Assembly (NCBI GenBank): GCA_017625935.1
Contig: JAGALA010000053.1
Span: 1 to 64,000 of the forward strand
From: Clostridia bacterium
Lineage (GTDB): Bacteria > Bacillota > Clostridia > Oscillospirales > CAG-272
Length of the DNA: 64,000 nucleotides
Direction of reading: 5' to 3'
The notes beneath the pieces were generated by a model. That model saw nothing but the letters and a program-made list of their open reading frames with translations. It ran no database searches and had not been told where the DNA came from. This document shows, piece by piece, positions 57,110 to 64,000 of this stretch (position 1 is its first letter; the number at the start of each line of letters is the position of its first letter). A program made the translations under genes and the position numbers.

Positions 57110-60100
57110 ATGAAAAAGCAATTCAAGTCAAAAATTTTGTCACTTTTACTTGTGCTTCTTATGGTGCTTGCCATAGTACCGTTATATGCAACTCTTGCAT
57201 TTGCACAGGAAAACGGTGAGGGGATTAACGAGGAGGTAACCGAGGTTTCAACCTTCGAGGAGCTTCTCAATGCGGTAAACGCAGACAAGACACACATCAA
57301 ATTGAAAAATGATATAAAGGACACAGTTCCCGATGATGAGCTACCGACAAAGCATCGTCTTGTCTTCGACGGCGGAAAGGATTACGTCCTTGACCTGAAC
57401 GGAAACAGACTCTTGGTCGGTAACTATGATAACGAGTTCTATACGGACAAGTTTTCAATGATCGCCGTATCGGGCAGCTCAAATCTTGAGATCAAAAACG
57501 GTAGAATAACCTTTGAAAACTGGTATGCGGACAGTCGCACCTCAAGGGGTGTTGTTTCCGTAACGGATGACTCTTCGCTTATAGCAACGGACGTGGTTAT
57601 GCATAACGCCTACACCGGTACGGTTGTTTACGCTGCCGATAGCGCGAAGGTAACGCTTGACGGCGGTGATTACACAGTAACAAACGGCTTTGCATTATAT
57701 TTTGAAGGACAATCGTCCCTTACTCTTGACGGCGGCGTTCAAATAGGCACAAGGGTTGGTGACAGTACTGCTACCGTATTTGTGGACGGCTACGGCGCGC
57801 TTTATTCCGAGAGCTCGGGCGAGCTGACCGTAAATAATGCTTATTTCAATACGGGCATACAGGTGCACGAGTCACAGGTTGGCGCGTTCTCCTCCTCCAC
57901 TCACGAGCTTATAATCAACGGAATAAAGCAGGAAGAGGATATATATTTTTCCGATGCGGGCAACCAATTCTCTGCTATCGAAGCAGGCAAGAGCTATTAT
58001 TGGTATAAAAACGGATATTCGCGCGCTCTTTACAGAGTTGAAAATCCTCTGTTTTCAAACACAGTAAGTGTTATTTCATATGAAAAGAAATATCCCATAG
58101 ATATCCAAAACGGAACTGCCACAATAGGCGGCAACACCGTTACTGAGATTTGCTACGGGCAGACCGTTACCATAACCGCAGAGCCTGCTGAAAGCGGTAT
58201 GGAATTCGTTCGCTGGGACACAAACGGAGTGGCACTTGAAGATTGGTATAGTGCACAGACTACGTTCACTATGCCAGCCGCCCCCGTATATATCGCGGCT
58301 TACTACGGTAAGGAAAGCGTAAAATCCGTGAGCGTTACCGTTGGCGATATCGTTGTGGGTGAAAAGGCATACAACACCGAGATTACCTTGGACGGCGGCG
58401 TAAAGCTTGAAACGGTTGAATGGTACGAAAACCTTATCAAAATGGAAGAAAACGATATTTTCAAGCCGGGCAAAACCTATGAATTAAAAATACTCGTTTA
58501 TCCTCCCGATGAGCATAAATTCGCAGATACCGTGGCGGCAACTGTCAACACAAAGCAAGCCAATGTCACTTCAAACTACGGATATGCAATTATAGACTAT
58601 AAGTTTGACGCTCTTTCAGAAAATCCGTTCCCTGCGGTTTATAACGCACAAACCGCGCAGCTCGGCATAGGCGGTTTAATTGAGCTTGACACATCACTTA
58701 TGTGCGCACAGAGCGCAGAGTTCAAGGCAGCGTTTGAATCAGGCACCGTTGCTTATCAATGGTACAAGGACGGCGAGGCAATTGAGGGTGCTAACAAGCC
58801 TGTTTACAATTTCACGGCAGAGGATAAGGGAAGTTCCTTCTACGTAACCGTAACGGTAGGCGGCAAAACCGCATACGGAGATATACACAAGTGCTATAAC
58901 CATTTATATCAAATATATCTTAACGCAAGCGAGCTTTATGTAGGCGGAAAGGCGCCTTCTGTATCCTCCGCGACACCGGGTGTATCAATTGACCCCGAAA
59001 GCCTGTTTCTTTGCGAGGGCAACGCTCAGACCAAGCTTGACGTTCAAAAAACAATTTTAATCCCAGGAAAGACCTATATTCTTATCGGTACTCTTTTGCA
59101 GACAGGTGAGGCTAACATTCCTTACAACGCAAAAGTCTATGTAAATGACGTTTTAATGGACGATAATGTTGACGCAACAAGTCGCTTCTTCTATAAATTC
59201 ACCGTTCCCGCGGCGGATTTCCCCGTTTATTACAAGACAAACGGAGCAATAGGCATCGGCGTTACTCTGACGGTTGATATTGAAAAGATGTGTGCGGAAA
59301 GCGGCACCTTCAAAAACGCTTACGACAAAGCAAACCCAACCTATCAAACCGTGTTCTATCAATGGTATAAAAACGGTGAGGAAATAAAGGGCGCAACTAA
59401 GATGTCATATACCGTAACCACCGCTGACAGGGACAGCTATGTTAACTGTAAGGTTACCTTGGTTGACGGTAAATGCGGCATCGGCGAGCAGCACGTTATT
59501 TCCAACGTAGTTACTGTATTTAACGTGAAAATGCCACTTCCAAAGGATGGCGAAGAGAGAATAATGCAGTATATTACGAATGAGCAGGGCAACATAATTA
59601 AAGAAGTTATACGCGTTGACGGCGTTGAAAAAATAAGCATTATGTGGTGGCCGAAGGAAACAGGCACGGAAATGCAAGGCAATGATACATACGTTGAGGG
59701 AACGGTTTACGAGTATTACATTTTGTTCACCCCAAAGAGCGGCTTTGTATTTGATGACGCAGAGAACCGTACCGTTTACGTCTACGGCAAGGAGGCTACA
59801 CATTCAGCCGGATATGCATATACGGGCGAGGTGACCGCTATCCACAAGCATCAGTACAGCGATACTGTATGGGATAGCGATGAATACAGCCATTGGCAGC
59901 CGTGCATTGTGTCGGGCTGTCCCGATCCGAATGAAGAGTGGCAGATGAACGTTGAGCACTGGGGCGGTGATGCGACCTGCCAAACCAAGGGTAAATGTAC
60001 ACAGTGCGGTGCGGAATATTATGCGGACCACAAATTTGAGGTTTACGAATATCAGGACGAATTTATCTGCGCATTAGCTTGCAGCTATGAAGGCTGCACA

Positions 60101-60559
60101 GAGATTGCTGACTGGAGCTACCACGAGGGTGGTGTTTCAACCTGCCAAGAAAAATCAATTTGCGATATTTGCCACGAGCCGTACGGCAAGCTTGCAGCTT
60201 GTGCAGGCGGAAATGCAACCTGTACTGAAAAGGCAAAATGTGCAACCTGTGGCGAAGCATACGGCGAGCTTGGTGAGCACGCGGACGGAAACAAAGACGG
60301 CAAGTGCGATACCTGTGAATATCAAATGAGCCCTATAAATCCCGACACACCGACAGACCCAACCGACCCCCAAGACCCGGACATAGATAAGAAAAAGGGA
60401 CTTGGCACAGGCGCGATTATCGCAATTGTCCTCGGCTGCATAGCAGGCGGTACAGTTACGGTAGCTGCTTTGGGTGTTGGCATATTTGCACTCGTTTGGT
60501 TTGTAATTAAGAAAAAAACCTTTCAGGACTTAAAAGCAATTTTTGCTAAAAAGAAATAA
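57110..60559 (+). CDS. Large surface protein with Ig-like, InlB-like and Cys-pair modules and C-terminal anchor helix
   Basis: A 1149-residue exported protein. Signal peptide 1-31 (MKKQFKSKILSLLLVLLMVL then AIVPLYATLAFA). Residues 40-290 have a beta-helix-like pattern (LDLNGNRL, LEIKNGRITFENW). An InlB-like repeat lies at about 325-400 (EFVRWDTNGV). Two Ig-like modules share YQWYK(D/N)G at about 545 and 750. A Cys-pair region (about 905-1080: CTQCGAEYY, CDICHEPYG, CATCGEAYG) ends in a Pro/Asp/Thr linker, then a membrane helix (about 1098-1130) and a short Lys-rich tail. Same anchor plan as the protein at 4758. AAAGGAGAG precedes the ATG. Confidence 0.82.
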   Translation: MKKQFKSKILSLLLVLLMVLAIVPLYATLAFAQENGEGINEEVTEVSTFEELLNAVNADKTHIKLKNDIKDTVPDDELPTKHRLVFDGGKDYVLDLNGNRLLVGNYDNEFYTDKFSMIAVSGSSNLEIKNGRITFENWYADSRTSRGVVSVTDDSSLIATDVVMHNAYTGTVVYAADSAKVTLDGGDYTVTNGFALYFEGQSSLTLDGGVQIGTRVGDSTATVFVDGYGALYSESSGELTVNNAYFNTGIQVHESQVGAFSSSTHELIINGIKQEEDIYFSDAGNQFSAIEAGKSYYWYKNGYSRALYRVENPLFSNTVSVISYEKKYPIDIQNGTATIGGNTVTEICYGQTVTITAEPAESGMEFVRWDTNGVALEDWYSAQTTFTMPAAPVYIAAYYGKESVKSVSVTVGDIVVGEKAYNTEITLDGGVKLETVEWYENLIKMEENDIFKPGKTYELKILVYPPDEHKFADTVAATVNTKQANVTSNYGYAIIDYKFDALSENPFPAVYNAQTAQLGIGGLIELDTSLMCAQSAEFKAAFESGTVAYQWYKDGEAIEGANKPVYNFTAEDKGSSFYVTVTVGGKTAYGDIHKCYNHLYQIYLNASELYVGGKAPSVSSATPGVSIDPESLFLCEGNAQTKLDVQKTILIPGKTYILIGTLLQTGEANIPYNAKVYVNDVLMDDNVDATSRFFYKFTVPAADFPVYYKTNGAIGIGVTLTVDIEKMCAESGTFKNAYDKANPTYQTVFYQWYKNGEEIKGATKMSYTVTTADRDSYVNCKVTLVDGKCGIGEQHVISNVVTVFNVKMPLPKDGEERIMQYITNEQGNIIKEVIRVDGVEKISIMWWPKETGTEMQGNDTYVEGTVYEYYILFTPKSGFVFDDAENRTVYVYGKEATHSAGYAYTGEVTAIHKHQYSDTVWDSDEYSHWQPCIVSGCPDPNEEWQMNVEHWGGDATCQTKGKCTQCGAEYYADHKFEVYEYQDEFICALACSYEGCTEIADWSYHEGGVSTCQEKSICDICHEPYGKLAACAGGNATCTEKAKCATCGEAYGELGEHADGNKDGKCDTCEYQMSPINPDTPTDPTDPQDPDIDKKKGLGTGAIIAIVLGCIAGGTVTVAALGVGIFALVWFVIKKKTFQDLKAIFAKKK

Positions 60560-60584
60560 AATATAACAAATAACACAAGCACAA

Positions 60585-60617
60585 CCTCATTTCCCCTTCC
60601 CATATGGGGAGGGGAAA
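60585..60617. repeat. REP-like palindrome between the surface-protein genes
   Basis: CCTCAT followed by TTTCCCCTTCCC-ATAT-GGGGAGGGGAAA, pairing with two G-T wobbles. It resembles the hairpin and CCTCAT tail of the dapA elements. Only 25 bases after the upstream stop codon; no second gene tail is seen here. Confidence 0.55.
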
Positions 60618-60639
60618 AATAAAAAAAGGAGAGAATGAG

Positions 60640-63600
60640 ATGAAAGCTAAATCAAACAACAGAGTATTTAGTATGTTAGCTGTGATTTTTGCAATTTTCT
60701 GCGCATTTGGCATTATGATTGCATCACGTATCACGGCAAGCGCGCAAGAGGTGCCGATTTTCGATATCGGCGTCGGCGATTTTGAAGAGCCGAAAATCGG
60801 TGAGCTGCCCGACACGGAATTGAGCCGTGAAAAGATGGCTTATAGCATAACCGAGGTAAACTGGTCATATAAAACAGGCACGTATTTCAGTAAATGGGAT
60901 GCGAGCAAGAAATTTGAGCAGGGACAAACCTATCGCGTTACAATAATTCTTGAAACGCTTGACGGTTATTATTTTGATATTCGCAACGATAGCGTGGAGC
61001 TAAACTCAGCGCCCGTTTCATATCACGTGCTTAGTAAAACAAAGATAGCAATTACTAAGGACTTTACAACGGATTCCTATTTAACCTCAATCTACGTTAG
61101 TGATTTGGAGACACCCGCCTTTGGTAAGCTACCCGACACCGAGGCCGTTGTTTCGAGTGCAAGCTATACTGCGACAGTTGCGTGGAAGAACAGAACAACA
61201 AATACACCGCACGATGCAACCAAGCCCTTTGAGGCAAACACATCATATACCGCGGTGGTGACGATAAACGCAAAGGACGGCTACGTATTCAAGCCGACGA
61301 TAAGTGAACTGAATATTTACATAAACGGTGTAAAAAATAATGCAATTCACTATGAAAACGAAAAGGAGATAGAGGCGTACGTTTATTTTGAGGTTGGCTA
61401 TGCCCCCGTTGAGTACGTTTATATCGATATTGATACTCCCCTCCCCGGCAAAGCTCCCGATTTCACAGCTGAAGCAAGAGGCGACGGATGCGTTTTGGAT
61501 TACAACGAAAACGGATATATAGGAGGAGTAAGATGGCTTGACTATGTAACCCGTGAAATACTTGACGCGGACGACACCTTGGTAGCGGGCAGAGTATATC
61601 TTGTCAGCGTTATGGTGGGCGCAAACGAGGATTACAGATTCACCGCTGACAAAAAATACGTTTATATAAACGAGCTTATAGGCACCGAGGAGCAAACCTC
61701 AAACGTAAAGCAAAGAGTTTTCTCAAGATACGTTAGTATCCCACGCGAAATTCCCGAAATAAACATATCTAATATGCTCGCTCCCGTTGAGGGCAACACA
61801 CCGGACTATTGGCTTGACGTTGACACAGACGGCGTTACAATAGAATCGGTTGAGTGGACTGTTCTTACCGTGGGGGATGACGGTGTTGAAAGAAGCATTT
61901 TAATGGAAGAGGGCGAAGCGTTTGTTGACGGCAAATCTTATTGCGTTACCGTTAAGGTAAAGAATGACGGCTCTTTCGTTTTCGCAACCAAGCTACGCGA
62001 GGACGGCACAAGATATATCGCAACAAGTGCTCATATAAACGGCAAAGAGGTTGACGTATATAGCTGGCGCGGATATGACGAAAACGGCGTATATGAGCAA
62101 AAGGATGAGTACTACTATGCAGAGCTTGTATGCTGGTACAAATGCGAAAGTGAAATTATTTCAAGCGCAGTCGGCAGAGTAGACACACCTATGGCGGGCA
62201 ACACTCCCGATTATTCGGTAGAAATGGCAGGCGACATTATCGTCAAGGCGGTAAAATGGGGCGTTAGCACAACTGACGCAGACGGCAACGGTATAATTGC
62301 CACATTAGATCCTAATGCAAAATTTGAAAAGGACAGAACATACGTTTTAACTATTACAATAGGTACAACGGGTAACACAAAGCTCGATTACAGTGAAAGC
62401 AGGGGTGCATATCAGTTCTATGCATCAATTAACGGAAAGCGTTCTGATTTGGATCCTGTAAAGGAGAATTACGTAGTAGTTGACCCGTATCATCAGGCAA
62501 ATATCAGATGCTGGTTCCGTTGCAACGGAGAAATCATAAACGAGGTTGACGTTTCCGACATTGTTGCACCTGTGGCAGGACAAACACCGTCCTATGATAT
62601 CACAATTCTCGGAGAGGGCTACACCTCAAACGGCGAAGCAACAGGCTGGGACGGAAAGAATGATATTTACAGAACCAAAAACGGCATCACCTGGTATGAC
62701 GTGACAAACGGTGGTCTTGATTACGTTTACGAAAATGAAAAATTCATTGGCGGACACACCTATGAGGCGTGGATTATACTTGAGGTAGTAGGCGCTTCTC
62801 GCTTCGCCGTTGACGGTGATAGAGTAACCACGGTTAAGGGCACACTAAACGGCTATGATGCGATAATTGAAGCAGGCGCTATTTCAGACCAAAGCATATA
62901 TTTACGCATGCGCTATCAGTTCACCTGCGAAAAGGTTGTGCTTGACGAAATCAATATTGAAATTGACGAGCCTGTAATCGGCGAGAGCCCGAAATGGGAC
63001 AAAATCGACACCGAATATTTTTACAGCGATTCAAGCCTTGACGGCGTCGACACAGCTATGCTAAACGGCATTGCTTGGGGCATTTACGGTCAAGAGCATA
63101 TGTTCGCCCCACAAGAGGAGGTAGTGTTTGGCGAAAACACCGAATATCTGGTTGTTTTATACATTTCCTTAAAAGAGGGCTATATAATTGAGGACGGCGA
63201 GCGCTTCGAGGTTTATTTAAACGGCTTAAGAATGTTTGAAACTATGGTGTTCACAACCGAGCCTGCAAGAATCCTTGTTATCTGTACGTTCCCGAAAACA
63301 GATTGCAACTGCGTTATCGTACCTGTTGACGAGGTTCCCGCTACCTGTACTGAAAACGGCACGAAAGCGCACTATGCTTGTGAAAAGTGCGATTTGAAAT
63401 ATAAGGATGCAAACGGCGACGAGCTTCTTGACGAGGGCGAGGAGTGGAGCATTATCTACGCTGAGGGACATAAGTTTGAGTCCATCACAGTATGCACCGA
63501 GGACCCATCCTGCCATATAGCAGAATGTGCTTGCGGCGAAATTGAGCATCAGGACTGCGTTTACACAGGAAAATTCATTGAAGGTCCTTCAGACTACAGT

Positions 63601-64000
63601 AAATATGACGGTACACTCTTCGTTTGCGAGCTTTGCGGAAACGAAGCATCATTCTCGGTTGACGAAACAAAGTGTGAGCATATCGGCGGCGAGTGGATAT
63701 TCAGCGAAAGCACAGGCGGCACACACTATCGCGTTTGCGAGTGCGGTAAATTCTACGAGGAAGAGGACTGCAATTACGCAGTTACAATCGTGCGCTTCCC
63801 GTCGGAATATTCCGATATGCGTGACGTGCTTCTTTATGCTTGCAAGGACTGCGGAAATGAGCACATCGAGCCAATAGAGGGCGAAATCAACACCGAGGAT
63901 TCGATAACAAGCGATGAAACAAACGTAACAGTCAGCGTACCCGAGGGCGGAAGCACCGTATTGCCCCAGGGCACAACGGTAAATGCTTCACCCATTACCC
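60640..64000 (+). CDS. Large repetitive surface protein (partial, runs off the window)
   Basis: An open frame from the ATG at 60640, behind AAAGGAGAG, to the window edge: at least 1120 residues without a stop. Signal peptide about 1-35 (ending ITASAQE). Then seven modules of about 110-135 residues, each starting with a P-x-x-G-x-x-P-D motif (EEPKIGELPD, ETPAFGKLPD, DTPLPGKAPD, APVEGNTPDY, DTPMAGNTPD, APVAGQTPSY, DEPVIGESPK, at about 51, 157, 265, 381, 516, 642 and 776) and containing VxW, F-x-x-G-x-x-Y and INGK/NG strands. From about residue 888 a Cys-pair region as in the neighbour (CEKCDLKY, CELCGNEA, CKDCGNEH). Likely an adhesin in one operon with 57110. Confidence 0.85.
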   Translation, partial: MKAKSNNRVFSMLAVIFAIFCAFGIMIASRITASAQEVPIFDIGVGDFEEPKIGELPDTELSREKMAYSITEVNWSYKTGTYFSKWDASKKFEQGQTYRVTIILETLDGYYFDIRNDSVELNSAPVSYHVLSKTKIAITKDFTTDSYLTSIYVSDLETPAFGKLPDTEAVVSSASYTATVAWKNRTTNTPHDATKPFEANTSYTAVVTINAKDGYVFKPTISELNIYINGVKNNAIHYENEKEIEAYVYFEVGYAPVEYVYIDIDTPLPGKAPDFTAEARGDGCVLDYNENGYIGGVRWLDYVTREILDADDTLVAGRVYLVSVMVGANEDYRFTADKKYVYINELIGTEEQTSNVKQRVFSRYVSIPREIPEINISNMLAPVEGNTPDYWLDVDTDGVTIESVEWTVLTVGDDGVERSILMEEGEAFVDGKSYCVTVKVKNDGSFVFATKLREDGTRYIATSAHINGKEVDVYSWRGYDENGVYEQKDEYYYAELVCWYKCESEIISSAVGRVDTPMAGNTPDYSVEMAGDIIVKAVKWGVSTTDADGNGIIATLDPNAKFEKDRTYVLTITIGTTGNTKLDYSESRGAYQFYASINGKRSDLDPVKENYVVVDPYHQANIRCWFRCNGEIINEVDVSDIVAPVAGQTPSYDITILGEGYTSNGEATGWDGKNDIYRTKNGITWYDVTNGGLDYVYENEKFIGGHTYEAWIILEVVGASRFAVDGDRVTTVKGTLNGYDAIIEAGAISDQSIYLRMRYQFTCEKVVLDEINIEIDEPVIGESPKWDKIDTEYFYSDSSLDGVDTAMLNGIAWGIYGQEHMFAPQEEVVFGENTEYLVVLYISLKEGYIIEDGERFEVYLNGLRMFETMVFTTEPARILVICTFPKTDCNCVIVPVDEVPATCTENGTKAHYACEKCDLKYKDANGDELLDEGEEWSIIYAEGHKFESITVCTEDPSCHIAECACGEIEHQDCVYTGKFIEGPSDYSKYDGTLFVCELCGNEASFSVDETKCEHIGGEWIFSESTGGTHYRVCECGKFYEEEDCNYAVTIVRFPSEYSDMRDVLLYACKDCGNEHIEPIEGEINTEDSITSDETNVTVSVPEGGSTVLPQGTTVNASPIT

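Noticed and set aside
61243-61695. Minus-strand frames in the last surface gene (also 63226-63549)
   Set aside because: They lie opposite a plus-strand frame with signal peptide and repeated modules that is open to the window edge.
63527-63877. A plus-strand 116-residue frame
   Set aside because: It overlaps the large surface protein in another frame and has shadow composition.

Overview
Organism. The window reads as a chromosomal segment of an anaerobic, Gram-positive Firmicute of class Clostridia, probably an uncultured gut-type lineage. This is inference from gene content: a Feo system with the FeoB-associated Cys-rich protein, a Na+-pumping oxaloacetate decarboxylase with a separate biotin carrier, the sepF-yggT-lspA-rluD division cluster, hexuronate catabolism, AGGAG-type ribosome sites, and sigma-A promoters of the form TTGAnn-17-TATAAT/TAAAAT. 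No rRNA, tRNA, prophage, CRISPR array or classical insertion sequence was seen. || Layout. 1-4.6 kb: a YdeI-like protein, an XRE/zinc-ribbon regulator, and feoA-feoB-Cys-rich protein behind a dyad that looks like a DtxR-family operator. 4.7-8 kb: a large membrane-anchored surface protein. 8.2-14.4 kb: radical SAM plus RNHCP protein, tRNA wobble modification (mnmM, mnmE), alaS. 14.5-18.6 kb: a small RHH protein, then oxaloacetate decarboxylase gamma, biotin carrier, beta and alpha. 18.6-26.6 kb: SGNH lipoprotein, DUF559 nuclease gene inside an inverted pair of palindromic elements at the end of nadE, then ymdB, galK, rsmG, citrate synthase. 26.9-31.1 kb: membrane protein, kdgK, an OGG-type glycosylase, DUF6062, SDR. 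31.4-36.4 kb: one leftward operon queA, miaA-yggS fusion, sepF, yggT, lspA, rluD. 36.5-40 kb: dapA and four zinc-ribbon membrane proteins. 40.4-47.9 kb: lipoprotein, then an uronate operon (glucuronoyl esterase, UxuB-type SDR, two TIM-barrel isomerases, Gfo/Idh/MocA dehydrogenase) with a divergent AraC regulator. 48-54.3 kb: HTH-RDD membrane protein, GDPD, cyclase, MgtC and rhaM, divergent uxuA. 54.3-64 kb: upp, SGNH hydrolase, a 7TM-LuxR one-component regulator, a dyad operator, and two large surface proteins, the second cut by the window edge. || How the genes work together. KdgK, UxuA and the UxuB-type SDR supply three steps of glucuronate/galacturonate breakdown from three separate loci, with a glucuronoyl esterase likely feeding them. 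MnmM and MnmE act on the same wobble uridine. The 7TM-LuxR protein is well placed to control the surface proteins beside it. || Most notable. Four unrelated genes (nadE, kdgK, rluD, dapA) carry a palindromic REP-like element at their 3' end, and each has a second copy of its own C-terminal coding tail on the far side of the element. The tail copies differ almost only at synonymous positions. In nadE, two such elements in inverted orientation bracket a DUF559 (Vsr-like) nuclease gene whose Shine-Dalgarno is the conserved tail of the element and whose TTG start overlaps the nadE stop. This is the best candidate for an undescribed system. A second repeat family, about 325 bp and made of two nested hairpin modules, occupies three convergent gene junctions.
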